Assembly (NCBI RefSeq): GCF_001477495.1
Contig: NZ_LDTF01000007.1
Span: 1-64,000 of the forward strand
Direction: 5' to 3'
DNA length: 64,000 nt
DNA from: Sphingomonas yabuuchiae
Lineage (GTDB): Bacteria; Pseudomonadota; Alphaproteobacteria; Sphingomonadales; Sphingomonadaceae
Each line of letters begins with the position of its first letter. Positions within the stretch are counted from its first letter, which is position 1. A program made the position numbers and the translations under genes. Positions 55,361 through 63,368 of this stretch are shown in pieces. A model generated the notes under the pieces. That model was not told the origin of the DNA, did no database searches, and worked only from the letters and a program-made list of their open reading frames with translations.

Positions 55361-55950
55361 GCGTCTGGACCGAAACGCCGACACTCACCGGCCGGCACGT
55401 CACGCTGCGTCCCTTTGTCGAGGCCGACTTGCCCGCCTTGGTCGAGGCGGCGCGCGAGGGCGACCTGTGGGACATTTTCTACGCCAATGTCTCGATGATG
55501 AAGGTGCCGGAGCGCTGGCTGGAGGCGGCGCTGAAGGAGCGGGATGTCGGCCGCGCGTTGCTCTTCACCGTCGAGACGCCGGGTGGCGAGGTGGTCGGCA
55601 CGACGCGCTATATGCGGATCGCGCCCCAGCATCGGCGGCTGGAGATCGGCGGCACCTTCTACGCCACCCGCGTTCAGCGCACCGGCGTCAATACCGAGGC
55701 GAAGCGGATGCTGCTCGCCCATGCGTTCGATGTCATGGGGTGCCAGGCGATCCAGATCCGCACCGACACGCTCAACACGCGCAGCCAGCGGGCGATCGAG
55801 CGGTTGGGCGCGAAGAAGGACGGCGTCCTGCGCGGGCATCAGATGATGGCCGATGGACGCATCCGCGACAGCGTCGTCTATTCGATCATCGACCGTGAGT
55901 GGCCGGGCGTGCGTGCCAATCTCGACTATCTGCTGGGGAAACATGCATGA
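55357..55950 (+). CDS. GNAT acetyltransferase, RimJ/RimL type
   Basis: A 197-residue GNAT-fold protein of the RimJ/RimL group, which acetylate protein N-termini or small molecules. Features: N-terminal [40 protein letters not shown] in the core, [14 protein letters not shown] at the acetyl-CoA pyrophosphate position and the terminal [21 protein letters not shown]. Substrate unknown. It overlaps lolD and the glutathione peroxidase gene by 4 bp each, so it is co-translated with them. Confidence 0.88.
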   Translation: MSVWTETPTLTGRHVTLRPFVEADLPALVEAAREGDLWDIFYANVSMMKVPERWLEAALKERDVGRALLFTVETPGGEVVGTTRYMRIAPQHRRLEIGGTFYATRVQRTGVNTEAKRMLLAHAFDVMGCQAIQIRTDTLNTRSQRAIERLGAKKDGVLRGHQMMADGRIRDSVVYSIIDREWPGVRANLDYLLGKHA

Positions 55951-56429
55951 GCGGTATCGCAGATTTCACCGTCAGGGCGGCGGACGGCTCGCGCGTCGAT
56001 ATGGCGGGCTATGCGGGCCGCGTGCTGCTGATCGTCAACACCGCGTCCAAATGCGGCTTCACCCCGCAATATGAGGGGCTGGAGGCGCTGCACCGTCGTT
56101 TCGAGGACCAGGGGCTGACCGTGCTGGGTTTTCCCTGCAACCAGTTCGGGGCGCAGGAGCCGGGCGATGCGGCGGAGATCGCGAACTTCTGCTCCCTGAC
56201 CTATGACGTGACCTTCCCGGTGATGGCTAAGATCGACGTCAATGGCGACGATGCCGATCCGCTTTTCCAGTGGCTGAAAGGGCAGGCGCCGGGTGTACTC
56301 GGGACAAAGGCGATCAAGTGGAACTTCACCAAGTTCCTGATCGATCGGGACGGGCAGGTGGTCGGCCGCCATGCCCCGACGACCAAGCCCGAGGAATTGG
56401 TCGAGGCGATCGAAAGGCTGCTCGACTAA
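55947..56429 (+). CDS. Glutathione peroxidase family thiol peroxidase
   Basis: Reduces peroxides with glutathione or thioredoxin. 160 residues with the catalytic set: Cys36 in NTASKCGFTPQY, Gln in FPCNQFGAQEPG and Trp/Asn in WNFTKFL. It uses Cys, not selenocysteine. The ATG at 55947 overlaps the GNAT stop (ATGA) and matches family N-termini. End of the lolC-lolD-GNAT operon, followed by dispersed repeats. Confidence 0.94.
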   Translation: MSGIADFTVRAADGSRVDMAGYAGRVLLIVNTASKCGFTPQYEGLEALHRRFEDQGLTVLGFPCNQFGAQEPGDAAEIANFCSLTYDVTFPVMAKIDVNGDDADPLFQWLKGQAPGVLGTKAIKWNFTKFLIDRDGQVVGRHAPTTKPEELVEAIERLLD

Positions 56430-56439
56430 GGCGGAACGT

Positions 56440-56518
56440 AGGCTTCGACGTCGCTCGGCGCGCACGGAACGGGCCAGTGCGCCCCGACCGCCGTTCAGCC
56501 TGAGCGAAGGCGAAGGCC
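56440..56518. repeat. Opposed pair of dispersed element A
   Basis: A diverged plus-oriented copy at 56440-56467 and a near-consensus minus-oriented copy at 56491-56518, 23 bp apart, in the gap between two convergent genes. Confidence 0.7.
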
Positions 56519-56529
56519 ATGGGAGTCCC

Positions 56530-57102
56530 TCAAAGCGAAAAGGCGCTGGCACCCTTTTTGTGGTCGAGCGCCGACGCGATCGCCGTGATCCCGCCGAACA
56601 GGAAGCTCAGTCCCAGGATATAGCCCGGCAGCGTTATCGCGCTCCATGGCAGCGTCGCCAGCACGAACAGCGCGAGCAGGATGTTCAGCACCCCCAGCGC
56701 GATCATCCACCCGCGCCGCCGCCGCATCCGCGCGCCAAGTCCGATCTCCAATGCCCCGCGCAGGCCCAGCCATACCGCCACCAGCAGCGTGATCGAGATC
56801 GCCCCCGTCGCAGGCTCGAACGCCATGATGAGACCGATGATCAGCGAGACGAGGCCGAACCCGATCGCATAGCCGCGTCCCTCATGCCCCTTGCCGAAAA
56901 TGCCTGCGCCGATCGACACCAGACCCGATGCGATCAGGAACGCCCCGATCACCAGCGTCGCGGCCAAGGTGGCCGGCACGGGAAACAGGAACGCGGCCAG
57001 CCCGAGCAGCGCCGACACGACGCCATAGGCCAGGATCCAGCCCCAACCCGCGCCGGGCCGCAGGGAGGTGGCAAAGGAACGGTCGGTGTCGGTCATCGTC
57101 AT
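56530..57102 (-). CDS. HdeD/DUF308 family membrane protein
   Basis: A 190-residue inner-membrane protein with six hydrophobic helices and short loops, fitting DUF308, the family of the E. coli acid-resistance protein HdeD. Typical repeats are GWILAYGVVSALLGLAAFLF and GYAIGFGLVSLIIGLIMAF, each followed by a basic loop (RMRRRRGW). The ATG at 57102 is chosen (AGGGCG just before it). Function in this organism is not known. Divergent from dnaE. Confidence 0.85.
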   Translation of the reverse strand: MTMTDTDRSFATSLRPGAGWGWILAYGVVSALLGLAAFLFPVPATLAATLVIGAFLIASGLVSIGAGIFGKGHEGRGYAIGFGLVSLIIGLIMAFEPATGAISITLLVAVWLGLRGALEIGLGARMRRRRGWMIALGVLNILLALFVLATLPWSAITLPGYILGLSFLFGGITAIASALDHKKGASAFSL

Positions 57103-57200
57103 TCGCCCTGATCTGGATGGATCCTTCTGTTGCCGTAACGGATCGCTATCGGCCGGGTTCCGCACTGGTCGAATCACGCAGGGTCGGGTAGGGATCGGTG

Positions 57201-60200
57201 ATGCATTCCGGATATGTGCCGCTTCGCATCTTTTCCTCCTTCACGATGCTCGACGGCGCGATCGATCCCAAGGCGATTGCGGCGCAGGCCAAGGCGAACG
57301 CCTTTCCCGCCGCGGGCCTGACCGATCGCAACGGCCTTTATGCCGCGATGGCCTTTTCCGATGCGGCTAAGAAGGCAGGCGTACAGCCGGTCATCGGCAC
57401 CATGCTGGGCATCGCGCGTCCCGACATGCCCGACACGGTCGGCGCGGTGGTCGACTGGATCGCGCTCTATGCGCAGGACATGACCGGCTATGACAATCTG
57501 TGCGCCCTGGTGTCGGCGGCGCATCTGGATCGCCCGATCGAACTCGCGGCGCATGTCGGTTTCGACACGCTGGAGAAGTTCAGCAAGGGCCTGATCGCAC
57601 TGACCGCTGGTGGCGAGGGCGGTATCGCCCGCCTGTTTGCGGAAGGCCAGCCGGACCGGGCGAAAGCCTATGCCGGTCGGCTTGCGGCGATCTTCGGCGA
57701 CCGGCTGTACGTCGAACTCGCACGTCGCGACGACCCGATCGAGATGGCGGCCGAGCAGGAGCTGATCGACCTGGCCTATGATCGCGACCTGCCCCTGGTC
57801 GCGACCAACCCCTGTTGCTTTACCGATAGCGGCTTTCGCGATGCACATGACGCCATGCTGTGCATCGCCAATTCGACCTATGTCGAAATGGACGACCGTC
57901 CCAAAAGCTGTCCCGAGGCGTGGCTGAAGCCCGCCGAGATGATGAAGCAGCTGTTCGCCGACCTGCCCGAGGCGATCGAGAACACTCTGGTCGTGGCCCA
58001 GCGCTGTGCCGTGATGGCCCCGTGGCGCAAGCCCATCCTCCCCAGTCTCGCGGGCGACCGCGAGGGCGAGGCGGCGATGCTCCGCCGCGACGCGACCGCC
58101 GGTCTGAACGCCCGGCTCGACCGGATCGCCGAGCTGGAAGGCGAGGGCGAACCCGGCTGGCGCGAGGCCTATCATGAGCGCCTGACCTTCGAGGTCGACA
58201 TCATCATCCAGATGGGCTTCCCGGGATATTTCCTGATCGTCGCCGACTTCATCAAATGGGCCAAGGATCACGACATTCCGGTCGGTCCGGGCCGTGGTTC
58301 GGGCGCGGGCTCGGTCGTCGCCTGGGCGCTGACCATCACCGACCTCGATCCCCTGAAGCTGGGCCTGCTGTTCGAGCGCTTCCTGAACCCGGAACGCGTG
58401 TCGATGCCCGACTTCGACATCGATTTTTGCGAAACCCGGCGTGGCGAGGTCATCCGCTACGTCCAGGAAAAATACGGCCGCGATCAGGTCGCGCAGATCA
58501 TCACCTTCGGTAAACTGAAGGCGCGCGCGGTGCTCAAGGACACCGGGCGCGTGCTCCAGATGAGCTATGGCCAGGTCGACCGGCTCGCCAAGCTGGTGCC
58601 CAACCACCCGACCGATCCCTGGGACCTGAAGCGCGCGCTGAACGGCGTGCCCGAGTTGGCGAAGGAGTACGCCAACGACAATCAGGTCCGCCGCCTGCTC
58701 GACCTGGCGACCAAGCTGGAGGGCCTGCCGCGCCACTCGTCCACCCACGCCGCCGGTGTGGTGATCGGCGACCGGCCGCTGGCGCAGCTGGTGCCGCTGT
58801 ACCGCGATCCGCGCTCGGACATGCCCGTCACGCAGTTCGACATGAAGTTCGTCGAGGGCGCGGGGCTGGTGAAGTTCGACTTCCTCGGCCTCAAGACCCT
58901 GTCGGTGTTGCAAAAGGCGGTGCAACTGCTCGCCAAGCGCGGGGTCGAGGTCGATCTCGGTGCGCTCGCCTGGGACGACGAAGCCACCTACGCCCTGCTC
59001 CAGAAGGGCGACACGGTCGGCGTGTTCCAGCTGGAATCGGAAGGCATGCGGCGCACGCTGTCGGCGGTGCGTCCGACCAATTTCGGCGACATCATCGCGC
59101 TCGTGTCGCTCTATCGGCCGGGTCCGATGGACAATATCCCCAGCTTCGGTCGCCGCAAGCAGGGGACCGAGGAGATCATCTACCCGCATCCCCTGCTCGA
59201 ACAAATCCTGTCCGAGACCTATGGCATCTTCGTCTATCAGGAACAGGTGATGCAGGCCGCCCAGATCCTGGCGGGCTATTCGCTGGGCGGCGCGGACCTG
59301 CTGCGGCGCGCGATGGGCAAGAAGGTGAAGGCGGAGATGGACGCGCAGCGTGCGATCTTTGTCAAGGGCTGCGCGGAGGTGAATAACATCCCCGCGCAAA
59401 AGGCCAATGAGTTGTTCGACTTGATCGACAAGTTCGCCGGATACGGCTTCAACAAGAGCCACGCCGCCGCCTATGCGCTGCTCGCCTATCAGACCGCATG
59501 GCTGAAGGCGCATCACCCGCATGAATTCTATGCCGCGTCGATGTGCTACGACATGGCGCTGACCGACAAGCTGGCCATCTTCGTCGACGACGCGCGACGT
59601 CTGGGCGTGACGATGCTGCCCCCCTGCATCAACGCCAGCCAGGCCGAGTTCGATGTCGAGGCGCATGAGGATGGCCTGGCCGTCCGCTATGCGCTGGGCG
59701 CGCTGAAGTCGGTGGGCGAAGGCGCGATGGAGAAGCTGGTGGTCGAGCGTCAGGCGGGCGGGGCCTTCGCCTCGCTCGATGCGCTCGCCAAGCGGGTCGA
59801 TCCCCGCCTGATGAACAAGCGCCAGCTGGAGACCCTCGCCTCGGCGGGTGCGTTCGACGGGATCGAACCCAACCGGGCGGGCGTCCATGCGGTCGCCGAA
59901 ACGGTCCTCGCCATCGCCGCGCGCACCCATGAGGGGCGGACCAGCGGACAGGGCGGTTTGTTCGGCGAAACCGAGGTGGCGGGCGACGCGATCAAGCTGC
60001 CGACCGGCACCCGCTGGTCCCTGTCGCAGCGGATGGAGCAGGAAAAGGAGGCGTTCGGCTTCTATTTCTCGGCGCATCCCGTGGATCGCCACGCGCACAT
60101 CGCCAAGATGCACGGTGCGCGGACCTATACCTCGCTGACCGACCTGATCATCCCCGATGACGGTGCGCGGATCGGCGCGACCATGGCGGTGCTGGTCGAA

Positions 60201-60689
60201 GATGCGCGCTGGCGGACCTCGGCGCGCGGCAAGCGCTACATGATGGCGCAGCTATCGGATGCGACGGGCCAGTTCCTGGCGACCTGTTTCGACGACTCGG
60301 TCGCGGCCGATCTGGAAAAGGCGGCGAAGGAGGGGCATTGCGCCCTCATCACCGTCGAGCTGGATCGCCGACCGGGCGAGGAAGCGCCGCGGGTCAGCAT
60401 CAAGCGCGTCCAGTTGTTCGACGGCCTGGCCAGCACGGCCAAGTTCGTGGTGGAGGTGACGGTGACCGACAAGGTGGCGTTCAAGGCGCTGCATGCGATG
60501 CTGGACCCGCTGCGCAATGGCCGGGGCGAGGTGCGGGCGCGGATCGAGGGGCAAAGCGGCGACACGCTGCTGACGCTCGGCCGTAACTTCCTGCTCGATG
60601 CCGAACTGGCCAGCCATATCGAGGATTTGCCGGGGGTTAAGGCGGTGGCGATGAAGTCGTCCGAGGCGCGTCTGGCTCTGGTGGGGTAG
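57201..60689 (+). CDS. dnaE: DNA polymerase III alpha subunit
   Basis: Replicative polymerase. 1162 residues: N-terminal PHP domain, palm domain with catalytic Asp404 and Asp406 in MPDFDIDFCETRRG, GPGRGSGAGSVVAWAL, fingers YRPGPMDNIPSFGRRKQG, helix-hairpin-helix region, and OB domain near the C-terminus. The PHP start reads YVPLRIFSSF where active PHP domains have two His, so PHP nuclease activity is probably lost. The ATG at 57201 (after a GTG one codon earlier) is chosen, with AGGGA upstream. Confidence 0.97.
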   Translation: MHSGYVPLRIFSSFTMLDGAIDPKAIAAQAKANAFPAAGLTDRNGLYAAMAFSDAAKKAGVQPVIGTMLGIARPDMPDTVGAVVDWIALYAQDMTGYDNLCALVSAAHLDRPIELAAHVGFDTLEKFSKGLIALTAGGEGGIARLFAEGQPDRAKAYAGRLAAIFGDRLYVELARRDDPIEMAAEQELIDLAYDRDLPLVATNPCCFTDSGFRDAHDAMLCIANSTYVEMDDRPKSCPEAWLKPAEMMKQLFADLPEAIENTLVVAQRCAVMAPWRKPILPSLAGDREGEAAMLRRDATAGLNARLDRIAELEGEGEPGWREAYHERLTFEVDIIIQMGFPGYFLIVADFIKWAKDHDIPVGPGRGSGAGSVVAWALTITDLDPLKLGLLFERFLNPERVSMPDFDIDFCETRRGEVIRYVQEKYGRDQVAQIITFGKLKARAVLKDTGRVLQMSYGQVDRLAKLVPNHPTDPWDLKRALNGVPELAKEYANDNQVRRLLDLATKLEGLPRHSSTHAAGVVIGDRPLAQLVPLYRDPRSDMPVTQFDMKFVEGAGLVKFDFLGLKTLSVLQKAVQLLAKRGVEVDLGALAWDDEATYALLQKGDTVGVFQLESEGMRRTLSAVRPTNFGDIIALVSLYRPGPMDNIPSFGRRKQGTEEIIYPHPLLEQILSETYGIFVYQEQVMQAAQILAGYSLGGADLLRRAMGKKVKAEMDAQRAIFVKGCAEVNNIPAQKANELFDLIDKFAGYGFNKSHAAAYALLAYQTAWLKAHHPHEFYAASMCYDMALTDKLAIFVDDARRLGVTMLPPCINASQAEFDVEAHEDGLAVRYALGALKSVGEGAMEKLVVERQAGGAFASLDALAKRVDPRLMNKRQLETLASAGAFDGIEPNRAGVHAVAETVLAIAARTHEGRTSGQGGLFGETEVAGDAIKLPTGTRWSLSQRMEQEKEAFGFYFSAHPVDRHAHIAKMHGARTYTSLTDLIIPDDGARIGATMAVLVEDARWRTSARGKRYMMAQLSDATGQFLATCFDDSVAADLEKAAKEGHCALITVELDRRPGEEAPRVSIKRVQLFDGLASTAKFVVEVTVTDKVAFKALHAMLDPLRNGRGEVRARIEGQSGDTLLTLGRNFLLDAELASHIEDLPGVKAVAMKSSEARLALVG

Positions 60690-60929
60690 GAAGGCGCGCA
60701 GCGAACGATGTGCGGCGATCCCCGTGTTGCGTGCAAGCGGGGGGACCGTCGTCTATCATTGCGAAGGTCATCCACCATTCTGGCGAAGGCCGGGGTCCAG
60801 TTCGGCAAGCGTCGGTAGCTTGTGCCAATCGCGTCATAACTGGATACCGGCCTCCGCCGGGATGGGTGGCCTGTGTGGACGATGGGAATCGGGCCTTCGC
60901 GACGTCGCTCGACCTAGACCCAGGCGATG
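60690..60929. repeat. Region after dnaE with two copies of dispersed element B
   Basis: No gene in this 240-bp stretch. CTGGCGAAGGCCGGGGTCC near 60780 and a diverged opposite copy near 60841 (ATACCGGCCTCCGCCGGG) match the element seen at 10385 and 10513. Confidence 0.6.
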
Positions 60930-61064
60930 TCAGCCGCCGACTTCGCGGCGATCCTGCTCTTCTTCGCCTGCGTCGCCGTGATTGCCATAGCCGCCGCCCG
61001 AGGTGTCGGCCTCGTCCTCATGGGGCAGATTTTCCGGGCTGGTCTGTTCGGGATCGGTCATCAT
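60930..61064 (-). CDS. Small acidic protein of 44 residues
   Basis: ATG 61064 to TGA 60930. The product is acidic and Gly-rich: MMTDPEQTSPENLPHEDEAD then TSGGGYGNHGDAGEEEQDRREVGG. A GGAGAG ribosome site (61075-61070) lies 5 nt before the first ATG and 8 nt before the second, which may be the true start. Similar short acidic proteins occur in sphingomonads as hypothetical proteins. It lies 48 bp downstream of the radical SAM gene stop, same strand. Confidence 0.6.
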   Translation of the reverse strand: MMTDPEQTSPENLPHEDEADTSGGGYGNHGDAGEEEQDRREVGG

Positions 61065-61112
61065 GGCATCTCTCCTTCCGTCACATAACGTTCTGGAGAG
61101 GCAGGACGATCC

Positions 61113-62180
61113 TCAAAACAGCTCGCCCTGCGGGCCTTTTGGCGGACGGAACCGGCTGATGTCGAGCCGGGGCCGATCCAGGTTCAGCCCGTGAAGCCGA
61201 CAGGCACGGTGAAAGCGGACCCGCAGCAACTCCGCCCAAGGGCCCTGACCCTTCATCCGGGTGAAGAAGTCGGGATCATTGTCCCGCCCGCCGCGCAGGG
61301 ACCGGATGATCGCCATCACCTTTCCCGCCCGCTCGGCATAGTGCGTGTCCAGCCAGGCGCGGAACAGCGGGGCGACCTCGTGCGGCAGGCGTACGGGAAT
61401 GAAGAAGGCATGGCGGGCACCCACTTGCGCCGCACGGTCGACCAGATGTTCGATCTCATGATCGGTGATCGCGGGGATGACGGGCGCGATCGAGACATAG
61501 GTGGGAATTCCGGCGGCCGCCAGCTTCGCCACTGCAGCCAGCCGACGCTCGGGCGTCGGCGCGCGTGGCTCGATGGTGCGCGCGACCTTGGCGTCGAGCG
61601 ATGTGACCGAGACGCAGACGGTCGCCAGTCCCTTGGCCGCCATCGGAGCCAGGATATCGATGTCGCGTACCACCCGATCGGATTTGGTCGTGATCGCCAC
61701 CGGATGATCCGTCTCCGCGAGCACCTCCAGGATGGACCGTGTGATCCGCCACTCCCCCTCGATCGGCTGATAAGGATCGGTGTTCGTCCCTAGCGCGATC
61801 GGTGCGACGCGGTAGCCGGGCTTGGCCAGCTCGGTGCGAAGCAGTGCGGCGGCATCGGGCTTGGCAAACAGCCGGCTCTCGAAATCCAGCCCCGGCGACA
61901 GGTCGTGATAGGCATGGGTCGGCCGGGCAAAGCAATAGATACAGCCATGCTCGCACCCGGCATAGGCGTTGATCGATTGGCTGAACGGCACGTCGGGCGA
62001 GCCGTTGCGGGTCAGGATCGTGCGCGGCGTCAGGACCGTCACGCTGGTTCGCAGCGGCGGCGGCGCGCCGTCGACCAGCGACTGGGCATCCAGCCAGTCG
62101 CCATCCGCTTCCCGCTCCGGCAGAGCGAAACGCCGGCTCGTCGCATTGTGCGTAGCTCCTCGGGACGCGATCTTCGTCAT
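61113..62180 (-). CDS. PA0069-family radical SAM protein
   Basis: A 355-residue radical SAM protein of the PA0069 family, related to spore photoproduct lyase; its reaction is unproven. The 4Fe-4S motif is CEHGCIYCFARP (CxxxCxxC, about 84-91), followed by FESRLFAKPDAAALLRTEL, ALGTNTDPYQPIE and VSVTSLDAKVARTIEPRAP. The C-terminus ends LDISRFRPPKGPQGELF. Start at 62180 is preferred; a second ATG at 62207 would overlap the SOS box. The exact GAAC-N7-GAAC site upstream implies LexA control and a DNA-damage role. Confidence 0.88.
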   Translation of the reverse strand: MTKIASRGATHNATSRRFALPEREADGDWLDAQSLVDGAPPPLRTSVTVLTPRTILTRNGSPDVPFSQSINAYAGCEHGCIYCFARPTHAYHDLSPGLDFESRLFAKPDAAALLRTELAKPGYRVAPIALGTNTDPYQPIEGEWRITRSILEVLAETDHPVAITTKSDRVVRDIDILAPMAAKGLATVCVSVTSLDAKVARTIEPRAPTPERRLAAVAKLAAAGIPTYVSIAPVIPAITDHEIEHLVDRAAQVGARHAFFIPVRLPHEVAPLFRAWLDTHYAERAGKVMAIIRSLRGGRDNDPDFFTRMKGQGPWAELLRVRFHRACRLHGLNLDRPRLDISRFRPPKGPQGELF

Positions 62181-62190
62181 ACCCAACGTA

Positions 62191-62205
62191 GAACATAGGA
62201 AGAAC
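62191..62205. promoter_or_regulatory. LexA (SOS) box
   Basis: GAAC-ATAGGAA-GAAC, an exact match to the alphaproteobacterial SOS consensus GAAC-N7-GAAC (GTTC-N7-GTTC on the minus strand). It ends 10 bp before the ATG of the radical SAM gene and 77 bp before the VOC gene on the other strand, so it may control one or both. Confidence 0.75.
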
Positions 62206-62282
62206 ATATGCGCAAGCCTATGGGACTTGCGGCAGCTTCAATCTTCGATCACCATTGGAACGAAAAAAGAACGGAGGGTCGG

Positions 62283-62615
62283 ATGGCGCGGCTGGAATAT
62301 CTCGAACTGCCGGTCGGTGATCGGGCCGCGGCGAAGCGGTTTTACGCGCAGGCGTTCGGCTGGACTTTCACCGATTTCGGGCCGGATTATGCAGCGACGA
62401 TGAACGGGGATACCGATGTCGGACTGGATGCCGCATCCGACAGGGTGAAGGCCCCGCTGCCGGTCATCCGGGTCGAAGACCTGGACGCGACGCTGGCATC
62501 GGTCGAGGCGGCTAGCGGGGTGGTTACCGTGCCGGTCTTCGCCTTTCCCGGCGGACGGCGCTTTCACTTCCGCGATGTCGACGGACATGAACTCGCGGCG
62601 ATGCAGCCCGACTGA
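62283..62615 (+). CDS. VOC (glyoxalase/bleomycin resistance) family protein
   Basis: A 110-residue single-domain VOC protein: MARLEYLELPVGDRAAAKRF, FYAQAFGWTFTDFG and FHFRDVDGHELAAMQ. Family members bind metal and act in glyoxal, antibiotic or aromatic chemistry; no substrate can be given. The ATG at 62283 has GGAGGG at 62273-62278. The 25 upstream in-frame codons run into the SOS box and are excluded. Stop abuts the convergent moaB stop. Confidence 0.8.
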   Translation: MARLEYLELPVGDRAAAKRFYAQAFGWTFTDFGPDYAATMNGDTDVGLDAASDRVKAPLPVIRVEDLDATLASVEAASGVVTVPVFAFPGGRRFHFRDVDGHELAAMQPD

Positions 62616-63143
62616 TTATTGCTCCAGCAGGCGGGGCATCAGCTCGACGAAGTTGCAGGGACGGTGGCGGCTGTCGAGCTGGTCGCGCAGGATACCGTTC
62701 CACGCATCCTTGACCGCACCCGTCGAGCCGGGGAGCGCAAAGATATAAGTGCCGCGTGCGACACAGGCGCAGGCGCGCGACTGGATCGTCGAGGTGCCGA
62801 TGGTCTGATAGCTCAGCCAGCGAAAGAGTTCGCCAAAGCCCGGGATCATCTTGGTCGCGACCCGCTCGATGGCTTCGGGCGTAACATCGCGGCCGGTGAC
62901 GCCGGTGCCGCCGGTGGTCAGCACGCAGTCGATGTCGGCGTCGTCGATCCACCGGTTCAACTGCGCCACGATCTGGTCGGCATCGTCGCGCAGGATGGTG
63001 CGATCGGCCAATTCATGGCCCGCGTCGGTGAGCAGGCCGACCAGTGTGTCGCCGGACCGGTCCTCGGCCAGCGAGCGGGTGTCGGAAACGGTCAGGACCG
63101 TGATGCGGACGGGAATGAAGCGGCGGGTCGTGTCGATGGGCAT
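62616..63143 (-). CDS. moaB: Molybdenum cofactor biosynthesis protein MoaB
   Basis: MoaB/Mog-like enzyme that adenylylates molybdopterin. 175 residues: [20 protein letters not shown] at the start, [19 protein letters not shown] (about 69-87, the conserved catalytic loop) and [18 protein letters not shown]. Length is normal. No other Moco genes are nearby. Followed upstream by a cluster of dispersed element A. Confidence 0.94.
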   Translation of the reverse strand: MPIDTTRRFIPVRITVLTVSDTRSLAEDRSGDTLVGLLTDAGHELADRTILRDDADQIVAQLNRWIDDADIDCVLTTGGTGVTGRDVTPEAIERVATKMIPGFGELFRWLSYQTIGTSTIQSRACACVARGTYIFALPGSTGAVKDAWNGILRDQLDSRHRPCNFVELMPRLLEQ

Positions 63144-63199
63144 GGCGGGGGAACGTCCGATCGCGGGATTTGGGGGCGGCTTGTTTGGCGGAGAAGCGT

Positions 63200-63348
63200 G
63201 GCCTTCGACTTCGCGCAGGCTGAACGGAGGTGTGCAGGATGCGTCCGACCGTCGTGTGGCTTACGCTTCGACGTCGCTCAACGTGAACGGAAGTTGGGAT
63301 AAGCCTAAATCCCCAATCCCCGTTCAGCCTGAGCGAAGTCGAAGGCCA
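63200..63348. repeat. Triple cluster of dispersed element A
   Basis: Plus-oriented copies at 63200-63227 and 63264-63290 (diverged) and a minus-oriented near-consensus copy at 63321-63348, filling most of the 225-bp gap between moaB and the transglycosylase gene. No gene is seen in the gap. Confidence 0.8.
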
Positions 63349-63368
63349 AGGGAATCCCCCAGCCTCGG

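Noticed and set aside
57174..60113. 979-codon minus-strand open frame
   Set aside because: Antisense shadow of dnaE; no recognisable domain and low-complexity composition.
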